Shown: positions 1-8,839 of the stretch, in pieces
Position numbering within the stretch: the first letter of the stretch is position 1
How the letters are laid out: every line of letters begins with the position of its first letter
Assembly: GCA_030697555.1 (NCBI GenBank)
Contig: JAUYPV010000167.1
Coordinates: 41,806 to 105,805, forward strand
DNA from: Hyphomonadaceae bacterium
GTDB lineage: Bacteria > Pseudomonadota > Alphaproteobacteria > Caulobacterales > Hyphomonadaceae
DNA length: 64,000 nt
Direction: 5' to 3'
Program-made: the position numbers and the translations under genes
The notes under the pieces: model-generated
What the model was told of the DNA's origin: nothing
Seen by the model: the letters and a program-made list of their open reading frames with translations, nothing else
Database searches by the model: none

Positions 1-973
1 CGAGCGATAATATGAGCCCATCCCCGCCGTTTTGCACCAAACGGCTGTGTTGATGTGTTCGAGCCTCAACTCGCGCGCCGCCAATTGCAGGTCGAGGCTA
101 TGGCGCCAATCCATCGCCATATAGAGCAGCGCACCCTCCGGAAGGACGGGCAGCCACGCCTCAATCGCGCTTTTGAGGAAGGCGCGGTATTCTTCCTCGC
201 TCATCTCCCCATGCGCCATCACGAAATTATCGTGCTTGGTGGCGCCCCGCCCGCCTATAAAGCGCGCCTTAATGTTGTAAGGCGCGTCGGTCGCCACGAG
301 AGCGGCCTCGCGCTCGCCCAATACGGCTCGGATGGCTTTGGGATCACGCGCATCGCCGCAAAGGATCGTATGGCCGTCAACCTCAAAGAGGTCGCCCCGA
401 CGCGCGATGGCATTCTTGGGAACCGCCTCGACCGCATCGGCCTTGTCGCCCAACCCCCGGCGCCAGACCGATAGCCTCGTCGAACTCCGGTATCTCATAG
501 CCCATCGCCGAGATGTCGAGGTCGGGTGCGAGAATGACAATTTCCTGCAACTCGGCGCGTAAGCCCGCGTCGTCCCAGACCGCCCTTTCGGCCAGCCGGT
601 TGTCGGCAAGCCTGTAAGCCTTGATCTGCGCCTCGGTCAGATTATCGACGCGCACGACGGGCGCGTGGGTGAGCTCGAGAACGTTGGCCGCCTCCAGCCT
701 TGCCTCGCCTGCGATCACCCGGCCGTCGCTTGTGACCAGCAGCGGCATGACCCAGCCGAACTCGAGCATCGATGCGCATATCTGCTCAATCTGACGTGGC
801 GGGTGGTGGCGAACACGACGCTCCATCAGCGAGAGCCGCGTAATCGGGACCATCGCAAAATTAAGCCCGGCCGCGGGAATGGAAAAGCCGTTCGCGCCAT
901 TCCCCGCCGACATGTCGGGAAGCGCCAGTTCGCGCGCGCCGGACTTTTGTTTTTTCAGACCTCTGAGTGTCAT
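1..973 (-). pseudogene. ParB-domain DNA methyltransferase, frameshifted, runs off left edge
   Basis: This is the phage-type fusion of an N-terminal ParB-like domain with a C-terminal DNA methyltransferase. The ParB half (973 to about 460) shows VIAGEARLEAA and YRLADNRLAE. The methyltransferase half (about 450 to 1) shows RRGDLFEVDGHTILCGDAR, the catalytic motif TDAPYN (a variant of DPPY) and HGEMSEEEYRAFL, MDWRH and VWCKTAGMGSYYRS at the edge. The frames do not match: after IGLAPG the reading frame must lose one base in a run of five G (five C on the + strand near 452-456) to continue as LGDKADAVEAVPKN. The ATG at 973 has AGGA just upstream. No restriction enzyme gene is visible, so it is probably an orphan phage/island methyltransferase. 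It could be one sequencing indel, but the neighbour is frameshifted too while the rest of the window is clean. Confidence 0.8.
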
Positions 974-1500
974 TTTCCTACCCGGGTAGAAAAGTTGCTG
1001 TGTTTGTCCGTTTAAGTTCGTTCCAGTAGTGGTTGATAGCCCGCACGCATCGTCACTCGGCCGCGAAGCGACGCCTCGGGTTCGCGTACGAAAATCGCAC
1101 GCGCATAAGGCTTGTCGGTTCGCGAAGGCCCCCGCCAAGGCTGCGCCAAAAATGCCGGTAGCAGCAGCTTAACCCGGCGCCAAACATATTTTGGCCCTGT
1201 GAGGCGTCTCAAAAATAGTGTTGACCAAAGCGGCGGGACACTGTATATGTATTAGCGTTGTTTTTATTATATTTATTGTTGATTCGCCGTATAAGCGCGG
1301 CTTCGACCAAAGCTGTGCATAAGCTGAACGCGGCGATGCCGCGCGGCTGCCGACCCTGTTCGACCGAACTCGGCAGGTTGTGATCGCAGCGGATACGAAG
1401 CGGCCTTCGCTGCAAACCCCACCTGACTGTTGGCGACCGGTTGGCCTCGAACCGAGATCGTTCGCGGTGACATCAAACTGTCGGTTGGAGCTTCGCGGAT
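974..1500. other. Intergenic stretch without a recognisable gene
   Basis: No supported coding sequence was seen on either strand. It includes an unusually AT-rich patch (about 1240-1290) and a promoter-like pair of hexamers reading rightward. Confidence 0.5.
1221..1249 (+). promoter_or_regulatory. Possible sigma-70 promoter with no obvious gene downstream
   Basis: TTGACC (1221-1226) and TATATG (1244-1249) are separated by 17 bases and followed by AT-rich DNA. Nothing clearly coded on the + strand follows before the remnant at 2139, so it may be relic or may make a short RNA. Confidence 0.3.
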
Positions 1501-1738
1501 TTAGGCGAGGACCGGGACCGGCGTCCTGTGGCCTGCGTGCTCAACCTCGCCAATCAGGGCGATCAGCTCGCCCGAGGTGAACATGCGCCCGTAGGTCTTC
1601 CCTCGCTCCCGGGTCGTGGCCCAAGAGCTTCAGCGTCGCGTCCAGATGGTAGATGGCCGCCTGCGCTTCCTGAATCCGAATCGCCAATGCGGTCCGCTTC
1701 AGCAAGGCGGGCATGGTTGGGTCCCGATCGTCGCTCAT
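1501..1738 (-). pseudogene. Small helical protein of accessory regions, frameshifted
   Basis: From the ATG at 1738 the frame encodes MSDDRDPTMPALLKRTALA, then a helical stretch ending HLDATLKLLGHDPGAR. The pattern resembles short helical proteins with an HLDAT-type motif found beside mobile genes in alphaproteobacteria (recalled, not checked). As it stands this frame stops at 1541. Dropping one G from the GGG just after GCGA continues it as KTYGRMFTSGELIALIGEVE and ends in TAA at 1501, which looks like the true C-terminus. Function unknown. It is the second single-base frameshift within 1.3 kb, which supports decay of this strip. Confidence 0.45.
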
Positions 1739-1903
1739 GGACCAAATGTAGCCCGTCGGGATTCCGTTTTCTTGGTGTGGTTGCCACATAAGTCCGGGGT
1801 TTCGGGCGTGCGCTCCTGGAATAGGATGCGATCGTCTCGGCGGACGCTCGTAGGCGTCGTGTGAGCCGCTCGAAACGCACGCGCTCGAAACCGGTAATCT
1901 GCT

Positions 1904-1968
1904 CCTGTTATCGCGAATTACTTGCCTGTTCTCGTGGCGAAATTCCCCTGTTATTTTTGCGCCCGTCC
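1904..1968. repeat. Three short direct repeats, 21-22 bp period
   Basis: CCTGTT recurs at 1904, 1925 and 1947, and the first two copies are each followed by GAATTA or GAAATT at a matching offset. The units look like decayed iterons or the edge of an old mobile element. The rest of 1739-2138 holds no supported gene. Confidence 0.4.
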
Positions 1969-2138
1969 GCTGGCCGCCGCGTGTCGCGGAGAGATTCCCG
2001 GCCTTTGATTTTGCCCTCTTTGGTCGGCGAGATCTTTCCAGAGGCTCCAATTTCGCGTCCGCAAGAAAAATTTGGGCGTTTTGGGCGCGATTTTTCGAGG
2101 ATCGCCGATGCCTTTTCGATGTGTCTCGACGTGACTGA

Positions 2139-2393
2139 ATAGGTCCGCTCCCCGGCTTCGATTATGCTTATGCGGACAGCTCGCAGTTCGCCGTGATCGA
2201 CTATGCGAAGGCGCGCATGAGGGATCCCGGCTCATTTGAACACATTGAGACGCTGGTTGCGCCAGGGGATCGCTCAGGCGAACAAATTGTCCTTATGACC
2301 TATCGCGGCCGCAATGAGTTTGGCGGAATGGCGATGGATCGAATCGTCGTCAGAATGCACAACAAGGATTGCTCGGTTGCGGGGCCGGCATAG
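2139..2393 (+). pseudogene. Remnant of a small protein of unknown function
   Basis: The frame is open from just after a TGA at 2136 and reads YADSSQFAVIDYAKARMRDP, then SFEHIETL, then MTYRGRNEFGGMAMDRIVVR, ending at a TAG. The part with 'YRGRNEFGG' looks like a true domain tail, recalled from small proteins that carry FSAWDGS near the start of the same domain. No ATG exists before the conserved part; GTG at 2193 is the only candidate start. The segment around DSSQFAV recurs almost exactly at 19.25 kb. It is probably a truncated gene. Confidence 0.4.
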
Positions 2394-2535
2394 CTGGTAC
2401 ACTTTAGTGGCGTGTCGAGAAAACCCGGATCAAGGCCGACCGGATTGCCCGCGCCGCCCGCGGCTTCGACGTTCTTGCGGCCTACAAAGCGATCTCACCA
2501 AGCGGGCAGTTCGATGATCGCGAACCCGCCCGGCC
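2394..2535 (+). other. Coding-like scrap, unassigned
   Basis: One + frame after a TAG near 2406 reads TRIKADRIARAARGFDVLAA, which looks protein-like, but it has no start codon and runs into the 3' end of the acyl-CoA synthetase gene on the other strand. Probably a gene scrap from the same decayed strip. Confidence 0.2.
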
Positions 2536-4113
2536 TCAGCCGAACTCGGTGCGCAGTTTTTGTTTGTCGACCTTGCCTGTCCCCGCGAGAGGCAGTTTCG
2601 CGAGTCTGATCACCGCATCGGGCATCCACCAGGACGGGACGCGGCCCTTGAGGGGCGCTAACAGATCCTCGTCGCTCACGTCATGGTCGGCGCGCAGCTC
2701 GACTATCAGCACGGGGCGTTCGCCCCATTTCGGATCCAGCCGGGCGATCACGGCTGTCTGGGCGACAGCGGGCGAAGTCGCGACGATGGATTCGATCTCC
2801 GCCGGGTTGATCCACTCCCCACCCGACTTGATCAGGTCCTTGGCTCTGCCCGTGATGTAGAGCGAGCCGTCGGCGCCGACGCGCGCAAGATCGCCCGTGT
2901 CGAACCAGCCATCCCCGTCCACCGCGGGCGCCGCCTGGTCGTAATAGCGATGGACGACGCTCTGCCCTCGCACATGCAGTCGACCCTCGACGCCACGCTG
3001 CTCTGACAGGGCGCGCCCCTCGCCATCCTTGAGAAGAAGATCGAGTCCGATGGCCACGCGCCCTGCGCTTGCGGCCTCGCGATTTGCAAGCCCTGCCGGC
3101 GCAATGGCGCCCAAAGGGGTAAGCTCGGTCATCCCCCAGCTTGTCTGCACGATGGCGCCTACCCGGCGCTCGATCCGGGCCATCAGCTGCTCGCCGATCG
3201 GGGCGCCGCCGACGATGATCCGCTTCAGGGTCGGGAGGTCCCCGCCGGTGGCGTCGAGGTGATCCACCAACCCCACCCACACCGTTGGAACCGCCGCGGC
3301 GAGCGTGACCTTTTCCGCCCTGATCAGCTGCGCGAGGCTCGCCCCATCCGAATGCCGGCCGGGCAGGATCAGGGACGCGCCCACGGCCGGGGCCGCGAAC
3401 GGCAAGCCCCAGCCATTGGCGTGAAACATCGGCACGACCATCAGGATGTTGTCGTTCGCTGTCGGCGCGATCACGTCGGCCTGCAGCAGCCGCAGCGTGT
3501 GCAGGTAAGACGAGCGGTGCGTATAGACGACGCCCTTCGGCTCCCCGGTCGTGCCGGAAGTGAAGCAGAGCCCCGCAAGGCTGTGCTCGTCGAAGCTGCC
3601 CCACTCGACCGCTCTCTCTGTTGCTATGTCTCGATGCAGGGTCACGGGAACCGGCGCCTGCAGGCCGTCCGCATCAGCCGGATCGTCGATCAGGATCAGG
3701 CGCCCGACCGAAGGCGCCAGCTGGACTAGTTCCACCGCCATCGATGCGAGGCTCGCCGACACGACTAGAAGCCGGCACTCCGCCTGGCGCACCATCGCGG
3801 CGAGCGTCGCGACCGCAAGGCGCGGGTTCAGCGTGTGGACGACGGCGCCGATGCCGGCGATGCCGTACCATGCCCCGACATGCTCCTGAGTGTTCCACGC
3901 CAGCGTCGCGACGCGGTCGCCGTGGCGTATTCCAAGCTCGCGAAGTCCGGCCGAGAAGCGCCGGCTGCGTGTCAGCAGCTCCTCATAGGTGACGCGGCTC
4001 GTCCCGCCGTCTCCCCGCGCCGTGACGACGCCTGCCTCCGGATGCCACCGCGCCGCGTGCTCAATGAAGCGGTTCAGCGTGAGGGGAAAATCCTGGACGT
4101 AGGGATCGGTCAT
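2536..4113 (-). CDS. Acyl-CoA synthetase (AMP-binding enzyme)
   Basis: A 525-residue adenylate-forming enzyme that would activate a carboxylic acid with ATP and CoA. Family core motifs are all present: the phosphate-binding loop FTSGTTGEPKGV (residues 184-195), GMTEL, GWFDTGD, GRAKDLIKSGGEWINPAEIE and the C-terminal GTGKVDKQKL that holds the catalytic lysine. The sequence is closest in style to medium/long-chain fatty acid ligases of the AlkK type (family knowledge). It has no carrier-protein domain, so it is not a peptide-synthetase fragment. It lies 81 bp downstream of the TonB receptor, with a strong terminator hairpin between, and probably processes acids released from the imported substrate by the esterase of this locus. 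Substrate unknown. Confidence 0.9.
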   Translation of the reverse strand: MTDPYVQDFPLTLNRFIEHAARWHPEAGVVTARGDGGTSRVTYEELLTRSRRFSAGLRELGIRHGDRVATLAWNTQEHVGAWYGIAGIGAVVHTLNPRLAVATLAAMVRQAECRLLVVSASLASMAVELVQLAPSVGRLILIDDPADADGLQAPVPVTLHRDIATERAVEWGSFDEHSLAGLCFTSGTTGEPKGVVYTHRSSYLHTLRLLQADVIAPTANDNILMVVPMFHANGWGLPFAAPAVGASLILPGRHSDGASLAQLIRAEKVTLAAAVPTVWVGLVDHLDATGGDLPTLKRIIVGGAPIGEQLMARIERRVGAIVQTSWGMTELTPLGAIAPAGLANREAASAGRVAIGLDLLLKDGEGRALSEQRGVEGRLHVRGQSVVHRYYDQAAPAVDGDGWFDTGDLARVGADGSLYITGRAKDLIKSGGEWINPAEIESIVATSPAVAQTAVIARLDPKWGERPVLIVELRADHDVSDEDLLAPLKGRVPSWWMPDAVIRLAKLPLAGTGKVDKQKLRTEFG

Positions 4114-4144
4114 GAAGCGTCTGCCTGCTTCCCGCAGCAGCCGG

Positions 4145-4177
4145 AAAGGAAAAGACAGGCGGCCGAAGCCGCCTGTC
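4145..4177 (-). terminator. Rho-independent terminator after the TonB receptor gene
   Basis: GACAGGCGGC (4154-4163) and GCCGCCTGTC (4168-4177) form a perfect 10-bp stem with a CGAA loop. Reading on the minus strand, it is followed by TTTTCCTTT. Confidence 0.75.
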
Positions 4178-4194
4178 GAGGTTCTACGGGGTCG

Positions 4195-7100
4195 TTAGAA
4201 TGCTTTCTTGACGCCGATCTCGATCGTGCGGCCGAGCGGATTGCCCATCCACGGATCGTAGCCGAGTTCTTCCTGAGCGCGCGGCGGCATGCGGTCGAGG
4301 ATGTTCGCAACGGTCGCTGTAAGGGCGAGGTCTTCCGTCACCTCGAAGCGATAGGTGAAGTCCTCCGTGACCCAGTCCTCGCCGTTCTCGCCATACTGTG
4401 TCCCTGCCCTTTCATCGCGAACGGCCGAGACATAGTTGACGCCAAAGCGGAGGTTGTGACGATCCATCCGGTAGTTGGCGCTGAAGTTGGCGCGCCATTC
4501 CGGGGCCGCCAGAGCGAAAGTTGCAAAGTTCAACGTCCCCAGCCGGTCGTCTCCGGTTGAGATGGTCACACCATCGAGCGATGTCGGGCCGGTCCTCAGT
4601 TCGGTGACTTTGGTGGCCGTCAGGTCCAACGACAGGTCGCCGGGCCCAAGCGGCAACGCGTAGGTCGCCTGGATGTCGTAGCCATTTGTCGTCTGGCCCG
4701 GGCCGTTGCCGAACAGAGTGTCGACCATGTTGAACGTGCCGACGCCGCTCATGCCGACGGTGCAGCTGCCGTTAAAGGAGATGCGCCGCACCAGTGGCTG
4801 CACGTTCGGATCGCAGGTGGTGATCGTGCCGCCGGGACCATTGAACACCAGGCTGGCGATCTGGTTGGGATCGGCGATCTGGCCGATCTGATCCTCGGTC
4901 TCGATGTCGAAGTAATCGATGATCAGGCGGAAGTCGTGGTCGGGCGCGAAGCCCTGGCTGTCCCAGATGGCGCCGACGTTCCACGCCGTCGCCGTCTCAG
5001 GCTTGATGCTGGCATCGGTGATGAACCTGGCGCCGAGCCAGTTTCCGCCCGCTACCGTGTAGGTGCGGGCGCCGACGGTCTGTGCGCCCGGGATCGTGCC
5101 GACCGGCGGCGTCTGGTAGTTGGTGCCGTAGGAGCCGCGGATCGACAGGGGGCCCCACACATCCCATTTGCCCGCGACCTTGTAGACCGTGGCGCCGAGG
5201 CCGCCCGAGAACTCCTCGCGCCGGACGGCGGCCTGGACGTTCACATTGTCGAGCACCGGAATCTGCAATTCGCCGAAGACCGAATACTGCTGCTGGTCCG
5301 CATAGTCCGGCGGGTTGGGCACGAAGGCCACGAACGGGCCCGGGCTGTCCGGCGTGCAGCCGCGGTAGCGCGGATCGGTCGTGGGGAGCGGATTGGCCTC
5401 GAGGTTGGGCGAGCCGACGCCGTTGCCACTGGTCGTGCCGTGTGGCCACTCGCACTGGATCGAACCGTTCATGAACGGGCTGTTGACGGTCTCGCGGCTC
5501 TCGAATTGCCGGCCCTGCCCCCCTAGCGCCCAGCCGACCTCGCCACCGGGCAGCTGCAGGCCCGACTTGCCATTGAACACGAGGTCAACGGTGAGGTTTG
5601 AAGTGACGGTTTCGACCGCGCGTGGATCGAACAGCCAGCGGGTCAGATCGAGAGAGTTCTCCGTCCCCGCCACGTATTGCGGGTTGGTAAGGCCGCGCAC
5701 CGGCTGGTTCGGGAACGACGTGGCGAAGGGGTTCCAGTACTGACATCCGTTCTTGCCGGCCGCTGCGGCGTTCTGCGTGCCGAAGCGCGCGGGGTCGAGG
5801 TCGGCCGCGTTGCAGCCCGGCCCGCCGAAGCCGTTGAGAGCCTCCTGGAACCGGTAACCGATGATGTCCGGGTGCGTGTTGGCGTTGATCGCCTGGTTGT
5901 AGGTCACCGCAAAGTCGTAGTTGACGTCGCGAGCTGGCCCGGCCCAGTCGCCCAGCTTGCCGTCCAGGCTGGCGGACACGCGCCAGAGCTGGTTGTCGAT
6001 CGCATCCGGCACGCCCTGGCCGCCGAACGCCTGGTTGCCGCCATGGCCGAGCACCCGGTAGGTGACCGGCGTAAAGCCCGTCGCGGCGCCCGTCCCCGTC
6101 CTCGCCGCGAAGGCCGCAGCGTAGGGGTTGGTGATCGGCACATAGAACTGGAAGGTCGCACCGGTCGCCATCGCCGGACCCCGGATCACCGGCTGTGAGG
6201 GCGACGCATACATGTGCGGCGTCTTCACCTGCCCATACGCCGCCTCGACGTGGAAGTTTGCGTTGTCGTTGAACGAACCGTTGAACTGCGCAAACGCGCG
6301 GTAGATGTCGTTGTCTTCGACGAGGTTGTAGTAGTTAGAATAGTTGTACGCGCAGGTGAAACTGTTGTCGTACCTGCCACCGACAGCAGCGCACGAGGTC
6401 GGCGTGAAGTCTGACGTGATGCCGGCGATCGGAGCGCCGAACTCAGCTCCGTTGGCGCCGATCGTCGGGCTCGCCGGCTGGGGGCCGAGGGGAAGCCAGC
6501 CCGTGAGGTTGGTCAGGGTCGACCACGGCGCCGGGTTGTAGTTGACGCCTGCGGTGGGATCGAACGAGTCGTGCGTGAAGTCGCGATCGATGGCGCGCAG
6601 GCGCGAGCGGTGCTCCCACTCGGCCGACCAGAGGAAGTTCATCTGGTCATCGCCGAAGCCGCCGAGGATGCTGAGGCCGTAGTCGCCATCGGAAGAGTCG
6701 ATGTATTTGTACTGAGCGTTGACTTCGAGCCCGACAAAGTCATCGCGCGTGATGAAGTTGACGACGCCGCCGGTGGCGTCGGCGCCGTAGATCACCGCAG
6801 CGCCGTCCTTCAGGATTTCGACACGTGAGATGGCTGCGAACGGGATGTTCGACGTGTTGGAACTCATGCGCCGGCCGTTGAGGAGGGTCAGCGTTTTGTC
6901 GGCGCCAATGCCACGCAGGTTGTAGTTGACCGACCCGATGAGCGCGGGACCGCCGAAATAGTAAGCCTCGCCAGACGTCGGCCCGGCGATCGTGAGGCTC
7001 TTGGCGAATTCCAGCGCGGTTGGCGCGCCGCGAACCTCAAGCTCTTCATACGAGAAAACCTCGACCGGCAGGGCGGCGTCTTCCGGCGTGCCCTGGATGA

Positions 7101-7263
7101 ACGAGCCGGTGACGACGACGCGGTCTCCCTTGTCGACGTCGTCGGGCTGGGACGGCGCGACCTGCTCTGCCGGCTGTGTCGGCGTCTGGGCCCAGGCGGG
7201 GAATGCGCCCGCGAGTCCCACGAGAATCGCAGCACTGGACGCACTGCGGAGTGCGAATTTCAT
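4195..7263 (-). CDS. TonB-dependent receptor
   Basis: A 1022-residue outer-membrane active transporter. A signal peptide (residues 1-25, ending AWAQ) is followed by the TonB-box-like DRVVVTG, a plug domain (VEVFSYEELEVRGA, LNGRRM, VEILKDGAAVIYGADATGGV) and a long beta-barrel ending in EIGVKKAF with the C-terminal Phe typical of barrels. It lacks the N-terminal STN signalling domain, so it is not of the FecA signalling type. GGGGAGG precedes the ATG. It is divergent from the MFS gene at 7526, and the shared 260-bp space carries a 14-bp-arm inverted repeat, a likely operator for the TetR protein of this locus. Substrate not predictable; the linked esterase, CoA ligase and MFS carrier suggest an ester or lipid-like nutrient. 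Confidence 0.95.
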   Translation of the reverse strand: MKFALRSASSAAILVGLAGAFPAWAQTPTQPAEQVAPSQPDDVDKGDRVVVTGSFIQGTPEDAALPVEVFSYEELEVRGAPTALEFAKSLTIAGPTSGEAYYFGGPALIGSVNYNLRGIGADKTLTLLNGRRMSSNTSNIPFAAISRVEILKDGAAVIYGADATGGVVNFITRDDFVGLEVNAQYKYIDSSDGDYGLSILGGFGDDQMNFLWSAEWEHRSRLRAIDRDFTHDSFDPTAGVNYNPAPWSTLTNLTGWLPLGPQPASPTIGANGAEFGAPIAGITSDFTPTSCAAVGGRYDNSFTCAYNYSNYYNLVEDNDIYRAFAQFNGSFNDNANFHVEAAYGQVKTPHMYASPSQPVIRGPAMATGATFQFYVPITNPYAAAFAARTGTGAATGFTPVTYRVLGHGGNQAFGGQGVPDAIDNQLWRVSASLDGKLGDWAGPARDVNYDFAVTYNQAINANTHPDIIGYRFQEALNGFGGPGCNAADLDPARFGTQNAAAAGKNGCQYWNPFATSFPNQPVRGLTNPQYVAGTENSLDLTRWLFDPRAVETVTSNLTVDLVFNGKSGLQLPGGEVGWALGGQGRQFESRETVNSPFMNGSIQCEWPHGTTSGNGVGSPNLEANPLPTTDPRYRGCTPDSPGPFVAFVPNPPDYADQQQYSVFGELQIPVLDNVNVQAAVRREEFSGGLGATVYKVAGKWDVWGPLSIRGSYGTNYQTPPVGTIPGAQTVGARTYTVAGGNWLGARFITDASIKPETATAWNVGAIWDSQGFAPDHDFRLIIDYFDIETEDQIGQIADPNQIASLVFNGPGGTITTCDPNVQPLVRRISFNGSCTVGMSGVGTFNMVDTLFGNGPGQTTNGYDIQATYALPLGPGDLSLDLTATKVTELRTGPTSLDGVTISTGDDRLGTLNFATFALAAPEWRANFSANYRMDRHNLRFGVNYVSAVRDERAGTQYGENGEDWVTEDFTYRFEVTEDLALTATVANILDRMPPRAQEELGYDPWMGNPLGRTIEIGVKKAF

Positions 7264-7337
7264 GTCGAAAACCTCCCCTAATGAGCCTGATGGCTCTCAT
7301 TCTTGTGTGAGTGAGTGTCCATGGGCAACTTCACTCA

Positions 7338-7377
7338 GTCAATAATATTCATGCTCGTGATAGTGAATATTATTGAC
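7338..7377. promoter_or_regulatory. Inverted repeat between divergent receptor and MFS genes, likely operator
   Basis: GTCAATAATATTCA (7338-7351) and TGAATATTATTGAC (7364-7377) are perfect 14-bp arms with a 12-bp spacer. The AT-rich arms stand out from the GC-rich surroundings. The position and symmetry suit a dimeric TetR-type repressor; the regulator at 10514-11185 is the obvious candidate (inference). Confidence 0.6.
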
Positions 7378-7525
7378 GCGGTCGCCGCCCTCGCCTCATT
7401 CTGCGCCGAGACATCGACGTCAGATCGATACCGGGAGGCAGTGTGTGATCGTAAGGATACGGACGGAATTGGCCCCAGAGGTCGGGCTCAAGTCGCCTTC
7501 TCCATACCGGCCTGCCGTCTAGGCA

Positions 7526-8839
7526 ATGGCGCAGGACCCGTCGCCATCGCTTCTCGCGCAGACAGTCCCCACGGCGGTAGGCGCAAGGGCCTGGATCGCC
7601 CTCGCCATGCTGTGGTTCGTCTACGTCCTCAACTTCCTCGACCGCCAGCTGCTCTCGATCCTGGCCAAGCCGATCCAGGACAGCCTGAAGGTGAGCGACA
7701 CACAGCTGGGCATGATCAGCGGGCTTTATTTCGCACTCTTCTACTGCGTGATTTCGATCCCCGTCGGCTGGCTCGCCGACCGCACGAGCCGCGTGAAAGT
7801 CCTCTCGCTCGCCTGCGCCACCTGGAGCGCGGCAACGATGGGCTGCGGTCTCGCCGCGAACTATGTGCAGCTGGTGTTCGCGCGGATGGCGGTGGGCGTC
7901 GGCGAAGCCGGCGGCGTGCCGCCCTCCTACGCCATCATATCCGACTACTTCCCGCCCGGCCGGCGCGGAACCGCGCTCGGCCTTTTCAACCTCGGCCCGC
8001 CCATCGGGCAGGCGCTCGGCGTCGCATTCGGCGCCGCCATCGCAGTCGCATTCAGCTGGCGCTACGCTTTCATCGCGCTGGGCGCCGTTGGCATATTCGC
8101 GGCGCTGGCCGTGCTGCTGGTAATACGCGAGCCCAAGCGCGGCGGCCTTGACCCTGTCTCGCAGCAGACGCCGGAGAAGGCCCGCTTCTGGCCGACCTGC
8201 CGCATGTTCTTTTCGCGCCCGACCCTCGTGCTCGCCGCGCTCGGCAGCGGCGCAACCCAGTTCATCACCTACGGGCTCGGCAACTTCACCGTGCTCTTCC
8301 TCCAGCGCGAGAAAGGCATAACGCTGGAAGAAGTGGCGATCTGGTACGCTCTCGTGGTCGGCATCGCGATGAGCGCCGGCATCTTCGTGTCCGGCCGCAT
8401 GATCGACCTGTTCACCCGCAAGTCGCGGGTCGCCTATGCCATGCTGCCCGCCATATCGCTGGCCTGCGCGATCCCCTTCTACATCGGCTTCGTCTGGGCC
8501 CCGTCCTGGCCGCTCGCCCTGCTCTTCCTGATCGGGCCGACCTTCCTCAACTACTTCTACCTCTCGTCGTGCGTGACCCTAGTGCAGCAGGAAGTGCGCC
8601 CGAACGAGCGCGTGATGTCCGGCGCACTGCTACTGCTGGTGATGAACATGATTGGCCTCGGTCTCGGCCCGACCTATGTCGGCGCGGCGAGCGACTTCTT
8701 CCGCGCGAGCAATCCGGAAAACTCGCTGCAGATTGCGCTCTACACCCTGCTGCCCTTCTATCTGATCGCCATCGCGTGCTTTACCTGGCTGGCGCGTCGA
8801 CTGCGCCGGGAAGATCGTTCGAGCGGAGAACCAGCATGA
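7526..8839 (+). CDS. MFS transporter, Spinster-like
   Basis: A 437-residue inner-membrane carrier with twelve predicted hydrophobic segments. Family signs are NFLDRQ in the first membrane helix (about residue 37), motif A GWLADRTSRVKV (81-92) and GVGEAGG (124-130), all typical of the Spinster-like subfamily. It would move the substrate that the TonB receptor brings into the periplasm across the inner membrane (inference). Its stop overlaps the start of the carboxylesterase gene, so the two are translationally coupled. A related carrier with NHIDRQ and GVGLGEAGG lies at 37341. The ribosome site before the ATG is weak. Confidence 0.9.
   Translation: MAQDPSPSLLAQTVPTAVGARAWIALAMLWFVYVLNFLDRQLLSILAKPIQDSLKVSDTQLGMISGLYFALFYCVISIPVGWLADRTSRVKVLSLACATWSAATMGCGLAANYVQLVFARMAVGVGEAGGVPPSYAIISDYFPPGRRGTALGLFNLGPPIGQALGVAFGAAIAVAFSWRYAFIALGAVGIFAALAVLLVIREPKRGGLDPVSQQTPEKARFWPTCRMFFSRPTLVLAALGSGATQFITYGLGNFTVLFLQREKGITLEEVAIWYALVVGIAMSAGIFVSGRMIDLFTRKSRVAYAMLPAISLACAIPFYIGFVWAPSWPLALLFLIGPTFLNYFYLSSCVTLVQQEVRPNERVMSGALLLLVMNMIGLGLGPTYVGAASDFFRASNPENSLQIALYTLLPFYLIAIACFTWLARRLRREDRSSGEPA

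Noticed and set aside
1..973. Restriction-modification system
   Set aside because: No endonuclease gene is visible and the methyltransferase is the ParB-fused phage type; an orphan enzyme is more likely.
1..2535. Intact prophage or transposon at the left edge
   Set aside because: Only decayed fragments are visible; no integrase, transposase, terminal repeats or target duplication were found.
2681..3604. Long open frame (307 aa) inside the acyl-CoA synthetase gene
   Set aside because: It is on the same strand but in another frame, is very Arg/Pro/Gly-rich, and overlaps a gene with complete family motifs; a GC-rich shadow frame.
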